DNA from: Oharaeibacter diazotrophicus
GTDB taxonomy: Bacteria; Pseudomonadota; Alphaproteobacteria; Rhizobiales; Pleomorphomonadaceae
Assembly: GCF_004362745.1 (NCBI RefSeq)
Contig: NZ_SNXY01000008.1
Coordinates: 124,001-188,000, forward strand
Direction: 5' to 3'
Length of the DNA: 64,000 nt
Shown here: positions 40,548-49,400 of the stretch, one piece after another
Position numbering within the stretch: position 1 is the stretch's first letter
How the letters are laid out: every line of letters begins with the position of its first letter
The notes under the pieces: generated by a model
What the model was told of the DNA's origin: nothing
Seen by the model: the letters and a program-made list of their open reading frames with translations, nothing else
Databases searched by the model: none
Position numbers and translations under genes: made by a program

Positions 40548-42764
40548 TCAGATCACCTCGAGGGCGAACAGCGCGGCGCCGAACAGGCGGCCGTCCCGGC
40601 TGGTCGGATCGAGTTCGGACAGCACCGCGGCCGCCGGGGCGTGCACCGTCAGCGTGACGAGCCCGCCGGCCGGATCGAGGCGCCGCACCAGCGGCACGGT
40701 CACCCGCCGCGCCTCGCCGGCGATCACGGTCGTCTCGACCGGCGGGCCGAAGTCGATCGACAGCGCGACCTGCTGACGGTCGACGAAGGGCAGGCCGGCG
40801 AGCGTGACCACCAGGGCCGTGGCGTCGGGATCGGGCACCCGCAGCACCACGGCCGTTCGCCGGGCGGTCCAGACGAAGGACCGGTCGTGGCGGCGGATGC
40901 CGGGCCAGCGCTCCAGGGCGGCGCCCGCCGAGCCGGTCGAGCATTCGACGCCGCGCCGGAGCGTGAGGATCGGCGGCACCGCCGGCACGTGCGGCGCCTG
41001 CTCCGCGGCGGCCTCGACGCGCGGCGCCGGGGCGGCGTGCGCGCCCGTGAGACGGTTGCGGGCGCGGATCCAGGTGTCGAGGGTCGAGTGCTGGTCCGCC
41101 TGCCAGCGCGCCGCGATCACCGCCGCCCGTTCCGGGGCGATGCCGCCCTGGTCGCGCAGCCAGGCGAGGTCGCGCAGGCGCTGGGCGCGCACCATAACGT
41201 GGATGGCGCCCATGTGCTCGAGCGAGACCGGATCGGCGCCGTGCGCACCGATCGCCCGGTGACTGTTGCGGGCGTGCTGGCGCCAACCGACCAGCGGCCG
41301 GGCGAGATAGCGCTGATGCCCGAGCATCGTCGCGCGGTAGCCGGTGAGGAGGTCGAGCCCGTAGGGGCAGAGATCCGGGTCGAGCGGCGGGAAGGCCTCG
41401 AGCACCGAGCGGTGGAAGGCGGAAGTGGCGCCGAGCCAGTAGGGCGCCTCCTGCATGTCGGCGAGCGCCACCGGGTCGTCGAGCACCGTGTCCGACAATC
41501 GGGTGTCGAGCAGGCCGATCGGGATGCCGCCCTCGGAGAGGAGCACCGCGTTGGAGGTGACGAGGCGCAGGTCCGGCTCGGCGGCGAAGCGGCCGAGGAG
41601 AACGTCGAGACGGCCCGGCAGCGCGATGTCGTCGCTATCGGCCTGGACGATCACCGGCGCGCGCGTCAGCGCCGTGACGGTCGCCAGCATGCCGTGGCCG
41701 AGCGCCTTGCCGTTGCGCATCACCGTCGCCGCGACATCGGGCCGGCCGCCGAGCCGGTCCATGACGGCGGCGAGGCTGCCGTCGTCGGAGCCGTCGTCGA
41801 CCAGCACCAGTTCGACGTCCGGCCGCCACTGGGCGAACAGGCTGTCGAGCTCGGCGCCGATCCAACGGGCATGGTTGCGCAGGGGCACGAACACCGCCGC
41901 CGAGAAGGCGGCGCGCGGCGCGGCGGGCGGCGGTGGCGGCACCCAGGCGCGCCGCGGGGCCGGCTCGGCCCAACGGTCGATCGCGGCGGCGATCTCGTCC
42001 TCGCCGTAGAAGGCGCGGACGTGGGGGTGGTCGTAGATCGCCTGCAGGGCCGCCCGCGGCAGGCGGAAGCGGCGCTGCAGGGCGCGGTAGATCGCGGCCG
42101 TCGGCTTGGCGGTGCCGTCGTTGTCGTGCGGCAGCGCGACGTCGATGCCGGGGAAGAGTTCCGCCAGCCCGGCCTCGATCGCGGCCGGCGCGTTCTCGTG
42201 GCGGAACAGCAGCAGGCGCACGCCGTCGCGCTCGTGGATGGCGTAGCCGCGGCCGCGGTCGAAGCCCGCGGCGGCGAGATCGAAGCCGAAGGGCGTCTCG
42301 AGCTCCTCGCGGAACCAGTCGGCCGGCGCGCGGATCATCCGCTCGAGGAAGCCGCGGACGGGATCGTCGTCGGCGGTGTCGCGGAGCCAGAGATCGGCGA
42401 TCCGGCCGCCGAGCATGTCGGCCGACGCCTCCGGCGAGGGGCCGAGGCAGTCGGCGAAGCCGGCTTCGAGGTTCTGCATCGCGACCGACAGGGAGCGGGT
42501 CACGGGATCGCGGACGCCGCTGACGACGGTCAGCGTCTCACCCGCCGCACGGGCGCGCTCGATCATCGCGCGGATCGGAGCGTTGTCGAAGGCGGCGCGC
42601 AGGCCGGACGTGTCCGCCGTGGTCGCCGCCGCGAAGCGCTCGAGCGGATCGACGATCCAGGATCCGAGGCCGTGGCTGAAGGCGAAGCGGCCGGGAAAGT
42701 TCGCCCCCAGGAGACGGCGCAGCGACGTCGTGCAGACCTTGCCGTAGGTGAGGACGAGAATCAT
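40548..42764 (-). CDS. Sulfotransferase-like / GT2 glycosyltransferase fusion
   Basis: A 738-residue protein. Residues about 1-250 match the putative capsular polysaccharide synthesis family with a sulfotransferase-like fold: MILVLTYGKVCTTSLRRLL and VVSGVRDPVTRSLSVAMQNLE resemble PAPS-binding loops. Residues about 300-520 are a GT2, GT-A fold enzyme with VFVPLRNHARWIGAELDSL, VLVDDGSDDGS and the DxD-like QADSDDIA. A C-terminal beta-rich domain of about 150 residues follows. It is the first gene of the glycan cluster and divergent from ppa. The fused enzyme would both extend and modify a surface polysaccharide; that is inferred. Confidence 0.78.
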   Translation of the reverse strand: MILVLTYGKVCTTSLRRLLGANFPGRFAFSHGLGSWIVDPLERFAAATTADTSGLRAAFDNAPIRAMIERARAAGETLTVVSGVRDPVTRSLSVAMQNLEAGFADCLGPSPEASADMLGGRIADLWLRDTADDDPVRGFLERMIRAPADWFREELETPFGFDLAAAGFDRGRGYAIHERDGVRLLLFRHENAPAAIEAGLAELFPGIDVALPHDNDGTAKPTAAIYRALQRRFRLPRAALQAIYDHPHVRAFYGEDEIAAAIDRWAEPAPRRAWVPPPPPAAPRAAFSAAVFVPLRNHARWIGAELDSLFAQWRPDVELVLVDDGSDDGSLAAVMDRLGGRPDVAATVMRNGKALGHGMLATVTALTRAPVIVQADSDDIALPGRLDVLLGRFAAEPDLRLVTSNAVLLSEGGIPIGLLDTRLSDTVLDDPVALADMQEAPYWLGATSAFHRSVLEAFPPLDPDLCPYGLDLLTGYRATMLGHQRYLARPLVGWRQHARNSHRAIGAHGADPVSLEHMGAIHVMVRAQRLRDLAWLRDQGGIAPERAAVIAARWQADQHSTLDTWIRARNRLTGAHAAPAPRVEAAAEQAPHVPAVPPILTLRRGVECSTGSAGAALERWPGIRRHDRSFVWTARRTAVVLRVPDPDATALVVTLAGLPFVDRQQVALSIDFGPPVETTVIAGEARRVTVPLVRRLDPAGGLVTLTVHAPAAAVLSELDPTSRDGRLFGAALFALEVI

Positions 42765-42945
42765 GGCCAATCTTGCATGCGCCGGTTTAGCGCACCGGTG
42801 TATGCGCGGCGCAGACCAGAGTCCAGGTCGGCGAGGCACGGCCTGGCGTCGGCGAGAGGGGCTTCGCCCGTCGATGCCGCGGACGTTCGGCGCGCGCCGG
42901 TCCGCCGGGCCGCGGGCGCCTCATGCTGCATTGCACAATAGGCGA

Positions 42946-42974
42946 CTTGCCGGTTTGCCGGGATCCGGCTACAC
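42946..42974 (+). promoter_or_regulatory. Promoter of ppa
   Basis: CTTGCC (42946-42951) and CTACAC (42969-42974) are 17 bases apart, close to the alphaproteobacterial consensus. The transcript would start near 42981, leaving a 41-base leader. Confidence 0.5.
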
Positions 42975-43021
42975 ACGCGCGACTTTCTGGCCCGCGCGGG
43001 CCCCTCACGGGAGAGCACCGG

Positions 43022-43561
43022 ATGCGCATCGACGCCGTTCCCATCGGCAAGAACCCGCCGAACGACATCAACGTCATCATCGAGGTGCCGATCGGCGGCG
43101 AGCCCATCAAGTACGAGATGGACAAGGAAGCCGGCGCCATGTACGTCGACCGCTTCCTCTACACCTCGATGCGCTACCCGGGGAACTACGGCTTCGTGCC
43201 GCACACCCTGTCGGACGACGGCGACCCGATCGACGTGGTGGTGATCAACACCCGCGCGATCATCCCGGGCGCCATCATCAACTGCCGGCCGATCGGCGTC
43301 CTCAAGATGCAGGACGAGAGCGGCCACGACGAGAAGGTGATCGCTGTCCCCTCCTCGAAGCTGACCAAGCGCTACGACAAGGTGCAGAACCACACCGACC
43401 TGCCGGAGATCACCCTCCACCAGATCGAGCACTTCTTCGAGCATTACAAGGATCTCGAGCCCGGCAAGTGGGTCAAGATCATCGGCTGGGGCGACGCCGA
43501 GGAGTCGCGCTCGCTGATCGTCGCCGCGATCGAGGCCGCCAAGGCCGCCAAGAAGGACTGA
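43022..43561 (+). CDS. ppa: Inorganic pyrophosphatase
   Basis: A 179-residue family I soluble pyrophosphatase that splits pyrophosphate to drive biosynthesis. The catalytic acidic cluster is in [19 protein letters not shown], with further metal ligands in [13 protein letters not shown]; the active-site arginine and tyrosine occur in [17 protein letters not shown]. The ATG used gives the usual [24 protein letters not shown]-terminus. It is divergent from the glycan cluster. Confidence 0.98.
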   Translation: MRIDAVPIGKNPPNDINVIIEVPIGGEPIKYEMDKEAGAMYVDRFLYTSMRYPGNYGFVPHTLSDDGDPIDVVVINTRAIIPGAIINCRPIGVLKMQDESGHDEKVIAVPSSKLTKRYDKVQNHTDLPEITLHQIEHFFEHYKDLEPGKWVKIIGWGDAEESRSLIVAAIEAAKAAKKD

Positions 43562-43570
43562 GGTCCGGCG

Positions 43571-43601
43571 CGCACGCGTCCCGACGGTCGGGACGCGTGC
43601 G
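43571..43601 (+). terminator. Terminator of ppa
   Basis: A 14-pair perfect stem from CGCACGCGTCCCGA with its complement, around a three-base loop, nine bases after the stop codon. It has no T run. Confidence 0.6.
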
Positions 43602-43667
43602 GTTCCGGTCACCCGACGGCGACCCGACCGGCCGCCGTCCCGACGCACCACATGCTCGCGCCGCGCG

Positions 43668-44735
43668 GTGCCGCCGGGCGTCGCGTCCATTGCGGGAGGC
43701 CGCATCATCCCGAGCCCGGCCGCCCCGACCCTCGCCTCGACCGGAAATGTCGCGAAGGCCCGCGACAGCGGCGCCGACATCGTCAGGGCGCTCGCCATCC
43801 TCGCGGTGGTGGCGATCCACGCCGGCCACGTGGTGCTCGACCCCGCGACCACGCTCGCCCTCGCGACCGCCTCGCGCTGGGCCGTTCCGGTCTTCGTCTT
43901 CTACGGCTGCCTCCATCTCGCCCGTGCGGTCGCCCGGCCCGGCGCCGACCCTTGGCGGCTCGCCGCCGATCGGTCGAAGCGCCTCGCCCTGCCCTTCTTC
44001 GCCTACAGCCTGCTCTACGCCGCCGTTCTCGGCGCGCCGGGCAGCTTCGACCTGCTCCACGTGGCGACGGGCCACCTTGGCGGCTATGCCTGGGCCGGGC
44101 AGTATTATTTCCTGGTGATGTTCCAGTTGGTGCCGCTGGTCGCGCTCGCGGCGTCGCGGCGCCCGCCGCCGGCGCTGCTCGTCGCCGTCGCCCTCTGCGG
44201 GGCGCTGCTCGTGGCCGCGGCCGGGCCGCTGCTGGCGATCTCCCCCGTCCTCGGCAAGATCTCCGATCGGCCGTTCCTCTGGTGGGCGACCTATGGCGCC
44301 CTCGGTCTCCTCCTCGCCGACGCCGGCCGCGCCGAGCGGTTCGCCGGGCGGATCCCCCGTCCGCTCGCCCTCGCGGGCTTCGCCGCGATCCCGTTCGCGC
44401 TCGCCACGGCCGATCTGCCGGCCGATCGCAGCCCCTACCTCAACCTGCCGGTGCTGACGGCGTCGGTGGCGGCGATCCTGCTCGCGGGCCCGGCCTTCCG
44501 CGGCCTGCGATGCCGGCCGCTCGAGTTCCTCGGCCGCAACACGCTGGTGGTGTTCTGCCTCAACCCGCTGGTGATCGTGGGGTTCGACCGCCTCGCCGCC
44601 GCCGCCGGCACGACGCCGCCGTCCGGATCGGCGGGCCTCGCCGCGGCCGCGGCGGTTGTGGCGGCGACGACGGCGGCGTGCCTCGCGGTCGGCGTCGTCC
44701 TGAAGCGGATCGGGCTCGGCGCGCTCGCCGCCTGA
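43668..44735 (+). CDS. Membrane acyltransferase (acyltransferase 3 family)
   Basis: A 355-residue integral membrane protein with about ten hydrophobic segments, of the acyltransferase 3 family that O-acetylates surface sugars or lipids. The N-terminal cytosolic stretch leads to DIVRALAILAVVAIHAGHVV, where the His acts in catalysis, and a later RSKRLALPFFAYSLLY segment matches the family's Arg motif. The C-terminal part has FLGRNTLVVFCLNPL. The start is uncertain; a GTG is used and no ribosome site is clear. It may modify the polysaccharide made by the nearby cluster, but that is inference. Confidence 0.82.
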   Translation: MPPGVASIAGGRIIPSPAAPTLASTGNVAKARDSGADIVRALAILAVVAIHAGHVVLDPATTLALATASRWAVPVFVFYGCLHLARAVARPGADPWRLAADRSKRLALPFFAYSLLYAAVLGAPGSFDLLHVATGHLGGYAWAGQYYFLVMFQLVPLVALAASRRPPPALLVAVALCGALLVAAAGPLLAISPVLGKISDRPFLWWATYGALGLLLADAGRAERFAGRIPRPLALAGFAAIPFALATADLPADRSPYLNLPVLTASVAAILLAGPAFRGLRCRPLEFLGRNTLVVFCLNPLVIVGFDRLAAAAGTTPPSGSAGLAAAAAVVAATTAACLAVGVVLKRIGLGALAA

Positions 44736-44751
44736 CGTCGGCCGCCCGCGC

Positions 44752-45645
44752 TCAGGCCGTAGCGCGACGCTGGGCGACGGTGGTCATGGCGACGCCGGCG
44801 GCGATCACCACGGCGCCGGCGAGGGTGGCCGGGCCGTAGTGCTCGCCGAGGAAGGCGATGCCGCCGAGGAGGCCGACGGCGGCGCCGACGTAACCGATCT
44901 GGCTGAGATAGACCGGGCCGCCGGCGACCTGCAGGCGGAAGAAGCAGGCGAACATCGCCGCCGAGGCGGCGACCTGGGCGAGGGCGAGGCCGGGGACGTC
45001 GGCGATCCGGACGAGGCCGCCGGCGTCGCCGGCGAGAACCAGCGCGGCGAGCAGCATCGCGGCGGCGGCGAGGTGGCTGCCGGCGGCGAGTTCGGTCGGC
45101 GTCGCGCCCGGCGGCCAGCCGAGGCTGCGGTAGACGTTGCCGGAGGCGAGGAACAGCGGCATGGCGAGGCCGGCGGCGACCCAGAGCGGATCGGCCGGGC
45201 GGCCGACCTCGCCGCGGGTCGAGGCGACCACCACGGCGCCGACGAACCCGACCACGATGCCGGCGACGCCGAGCGCGGTCGGCCGGCGGACGCGGCAGAG
45301 GATCGCGATGCACAGCGTCGTCACCGGCGACAGCGTCAGCATGATGCCGGCGTAGCCCGCCCCGAGATGGGGGATGGCGAGGAACATCAGGGCGTTGGGG
45401 ATGGCGTAGGACAGCGCCGCCGTCACCGTCGCGTAGACCGCGCGGGCGCGGTCGAGGCGCGGCGGGGTGCCGCGCGCCGCCAGGATCGCCGTCAACACCG
45501 CTGCCGTGCCTGCCGAGATCAGCAGCGCCCAGCCGAGCGGCGGCACGCCGGCGGCGATCCCGGCCTTGCCGAGCGGCGGGGCGAGGCCGAGCAGCGTGCC
45601 GGTGACGAGCAGGAGGACGAGCGGCGAATCGAAGCGGGGGGACAT
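44752..45645 (-). CDS. DMT family (EamA) transporter
   Basis: A 297-residue inner-membrane protein with ten predicted helices in two EamA repeats. Such proteins export or import small metabolites, such as amino acids, sugars or drugs. The second repeat has YLSQIGYVGAAVGLLGGIAFLGEHYGPATLAGAVVIAAGVAM, the usual end of the family. It is divergent from the marR-type gene across a short region with a candidate operator, so it is a likely target of that regulator. The substrate cannot be told. Confidence 0.88.
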   Translation of the reverse strand: MSPRFDSPLVLLLVTGTLLGLAPPLGKAGIAAGVPPLGWALLISAGTAAVLTAILAARGTPPRLDRARAVYATVTAALSYAIPNALMFLAIPHLGAGYAGIMLTLSPVTTLCIAILCRVRRPTALGVAGIVVGFVGAVVVASTRGEVGRPADPLWVAAGLAMPLFLASGNVYRSLGWPPGATPTELAAGSHLAAAAMLLAALVLAGDAGGLVRIADVPGLALAQVAASAAMFACFFRLQVAGGPVYLSQIGYVGAAVGLLGGIAFLGEHYGPATLAGAVVIAAGVAMTTVAQRRATA

Positions 45646-45765
45646 CGGACGAGGACCTGTGGCGGAGCCGGGCCGGAAAGTCGCAACCGGCGCGGCGCGC
45701 GAAAACCCGGCGGCGGTGTCCGGGAGGGAGTGGACGCGGATCCTCGGTCGGGTTTACCTTTGTGT

Positions 45766-45790
45766 CAAGATACTCGATGTCGAGACATAT
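45766..45790. promoter_or_regulatory. Candidate MarR-type operator
   Basis: CTCGA (45773-45777) and TCGAG (45780-45784) form an inverted repeat two bases apart, inside an AT-richer stretch with AAGATA on the left and ACATAT on the right. This size and symmetry are usual for MarR sites. It sits between the two divergent genes, 12 bases before the MarR ribosome site. Confidence 0.45.
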
Positions 45791-45801
45791 CGGAGGACCG
45801 G

Positions 45802-46344
45802 ATGGATCGGGCGGACAGGGCGATCGCGCAGTGGCGGCGGGAGCGGCCGGACCTCGACGTCTCGCCGATGGCGGTGTTCGGGCGGCTCTCGGAGGCGGCC
45901 GCGCTGGCGCAGGAGCGGATCCGCGCGGTGTTCGCCCGCGCAGGCCTCGCCCCCGGCGAGTTCGACGTGCTGGCGACGCTGCGCCGCTCCGGCGCGCCGC
46001 ACCGGCTGACGCCGACGGCGCTCTACGAGAGCACCATGGTGTCGTCGGGCGCGATGACCGCACGGCTCGACCGGTTGGAGCGCGCCGGCCTGATCGCGCG
46101 GCGACCCAACCCGGACGACCGCCGCGGCGTGCTGGTGGAGCTGACGGCGGCCGGATTCGCGCTCGTCGAGGAGGTCGTAGCGGTCCACGTCGCCAACGAG
46201 CACCGGATGCTCGCCGGGCTCGACGGCGCCGAGCGCGCGACATTGGCGACGCTCCTTAGCCGGCTCATCGCGTCGCTCGCGGCGACCGGGACGGTGGACG
46301 GGGGCATTCCGAAACGGGATGACGCAGACCGGATTAGCACTTAA
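45802..46344 (+). CDS. MarR family transcription regulator
   Basis: A 180-residue winged-helix regulator. The DNA-binding part is clear: FDVLATLRRSGAPHRLTPTALYESTMVSSGAMTARLDRLERAGLIARRPNPDDRRGVLVELTAAG (about residues 54-118), with dimer helices on either side. Members usually repress themselves and a neighbour, and release DNA on binding small phenolic or drug-like ligands. The ATG has CGGAGGA upstream. It is divergent from the EamA transporter, its probable target. Confidence 0.9.
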   Translation: MDRADRAIAQWRRERPDLDVSPMAVFGRLSEAAALAQERIRAVFARAGLAPGEFDVLATLRRSGAPHRLTPTALYESTMVSSGAMTARLDRLERAGLIARRPNPDDRRGVLVELTAAGFALVEEVVAVHVANEHRMLAGLDGAERATLATLLSRLIASLAATGTVDGGIPKRDDADRIST

Positions 46345-46420
46345 GGCCACCGGAGGATGCGCCTAAGAAGGTCGCGAGGCCCCTCGCCGGGGACCCGAGG
46401 CCGACGGCCGGAGGCGCGAC

Positions 46421-49400
46421 ATGCAGATCGATCTCGACACACTCGAACAGGCCCGCATCGACGAGGCGGCGGCGCTGGCGACCGCGGCGGGCGGGCCGGA
46501 GCGCGGCGACTTCCTGCGCGTCTTCCTCGCCCGCGGCGCCGCCGAGGACGTGACGCGCTACACCGCCGCCGAACTCGCCGGCTTCGCCGCCGCGGCTATG
46601 GACGACCTCGGCGCCCGCGAGCCCGGCCGCCACCGTATCCGTATCCACGATCCCGACCTCGGCGGCGCAGGCACGGCGCACACCGGCGTCACGGTGGTCG
46701 AACTCCTCAACGACGACATGCCCTTCCTCGTCGACAGCACCATGCTGGCGCTGACCGAGGCGGGCATGGACGTGCGCCTCCTGGTCCACCCGATCCTGTC
46801 GGTGTACCGCGACGGCGACGGCCGCTTCACCGGCTTCGCCGAGCCCGGCGCACCCGGCGCGCTGCGCGAGAGCCTGATCCACGTCCATGTCGCCCGCCTG
46901 CCCGACGCCCGCGCCCGCGCCGACCTCGCCGCCCAGCTCGACGCCACGCTCACGGACGTGCGCGCCGCCGTCGCCGACTGGCCGGCGATGCGCGAGCGGC
47001 TCGACGGTGTGATCGCGGGCTACCGCACCAACCCGCCGGCGGCGCTCGACCGCGACGAGGTCGCCGAGGCGGTGGCGTTCCTGTCCTGGCTCGCCGACGA
47101 CAATTTCACCTTCCTCGGCATGCGCGACTACGACGTCGACCTCGCCGGCGGCGAGGAGGACCGGATCGCGCTGAAGGCCGGCAGCGGCCTCGGCCTGCTC
47201 GCCGACCCGGAGGTGCGGGTGCTCCGGCGCGGCCGCGAACTCGTCCAGGTGACGCCGGAGATCCGCGACTTCATGCGCCGGCCCGAGGCGCTGATCGTCA
47301 CCAAGGCCAACGTCAAGAGCCGGGTGCACCGGCGCGCCTACATGGACTACGTCGGCGTCAAGCACTACGCCGCCGACGGCACGCTGGTGGGCGAACTGCG
47401 CCTCGTCGGCCTGTTCACCGCGTCCGCCTACACCCGCTCGCCGCTGGCGATCCCGTATCTGCGCCGCAAGGCGCAGGCGGTGATGGACCGCGCCGGCTTC
47501 GACCCGGACAGCCATTCCGGCAAGGCCCTCCTCAACGTGCTGGAGAGCTATCCGCGCGACGAGATCTTCCAGATCGACGGCGAGACGCTCCACGACTTCG
47601 CCATCGCCATCCTGCAACTCGGCGAGCGGCCGCGGATCCGGGTGCTCGCCCGCCGCGACAAGTTCGACCGCTTCGTCTCGATCCTGTGCTTCGTGCCGCG
47701 CGACCGCTATTCGACCGAGGTGCGCATCGCCCTCGGCGAGCATTTCCGCACCGTGTTCCAGGGCCGCGTCTCCGCCTTCTACCCGGCCTTCCCCGAGGGC
47801 ACGCTGACCCGGGTCCACTTCATCGTCGGCCGCGACGGCGGCGAGACGCCGAACCCGGCGCGCGCCGACCTCGAGGCCGCCGTCGCCACGATCGTGCGCA
47901 CCTGGGCCGACGCCTTCCAGGACGCCGTGCGCGTCCGCTTCCTGCCCGACCGCGCCCGCGCCGTGGCCGAGCGCTTCGCCGGTGCCTTCTCGCCGGCCTA
48001 CCGGGCCGTCTACGGCGCCGACGACGCCATCGCCGACATCGCCGAACTCGAGCGTCTGACGGGCGAGCGGCGGGTGTCGCTGGTGTTCCGCAAGCCGACC
48101 GGCGCGGCACCGACCGAGGTGGCGCTGAAGCTGTTCCACGCCGGCGGGCCGGTGCCGCTGTCGCTGCGGGTGCCGGTGCTGGAGGCCATGGGCTTCCGCG
48201 TCATCGAGGAGCGCTCGGTCGACATCGCCTTCGACGGCCGCGGCGTGGTGATGCACGACATGGCGCTGGAGCGCGCCGACGGCCGCGCCATCGACCTCGC
48301 CCGCCACGGCGAGCCGCTGCGCGCGCTCGCCATGGCGATCTGGTTCGGCGCCGCCGAGAGCGACCGGCTCGACGCCCTCGTCGTCTCCGCCGGCCTCGCC
48401 TGGCGCGAGATCGCGCTGATCCGGGCGCTGTCGCGCTACCTGCAGCAGGCGCGCATCCCCTACGAGCAGGGCTACGTCGCCGACGCGCTGAACCGTCAGC
48501 CGGCGATCGCCACCGCGCTGGTCGCGCTGTTCCGCGCCCGCTTCGACCCGGCGCTCGCCGGCGACCGCGCCGTCGCGGAGGCCCGGATCTCCGCCGAGAT
48601 CGACACCGCGCTCGACGCGGTCGCAAGCCTCGACGACGACGCAATCCTTCGCCGGCTCAGGAACCTGATCCAGGCGGCCATGCGCACCAACTTCTACCAG
48701 CTCGGCGCCGACGGCCGACCGCGCGGCGAGATCTCGCTGAAGTTCGACCCGCATCGGGTCGACGGCCTGCCGGAGCCGCGGCCCTTCGCCGAGATCTGGG
48801 TCTACGCACCCGAGGTCGAGGGCGTGCACCTGCGCTTCGGCAAGGTGGCGCGCGGCGGCCTGCGCTGGTCGGACCGGCCGCAGGACTTCCGCACCGAGGT
48901 GCTCGGCCTCGTCAAGGCGCAGCAGGTCAAGAACGCGGTGATCGTACCGGTCGGCGCCAAGGGCGGTTTCTTCCCGAAGCGCCTGCCGGCGGGCGGCGGG
49001 CGCGAGGCGGTGTTCGCCGCCGGCACCGCGGCCTACCGCCGCTTCGTCTCGGCCCTGCTCGACCTCACCGACGACATCCACGGCGACCACGTGGTGGCGC
49101 CGGCCCTCACGGTGCGCCACGACGGCGACGATCCCTATCTGGTGGTCGCCGCCGACAAGGGCACCGCGACCTTCTCCGACACCGCCAACGCCATCGCCGA
49201 CGCCCACGGCTTCTGGCTGTCCGACGCCTTCGCCTCCGGCGGCTCGGCCGGTTACGACCACAAGAAGATGGGCATCACCGCCCGCGGCGCCTGGGAGGCG
49301 GTGAAGCGGCACTTCCGCGAGATGGACCGCGACATCCAGACCAGCCCGTTCACCGTCGCCGGCGTCGGCGACATGTCGGGCGACGTCTTCGGCAACGGCA

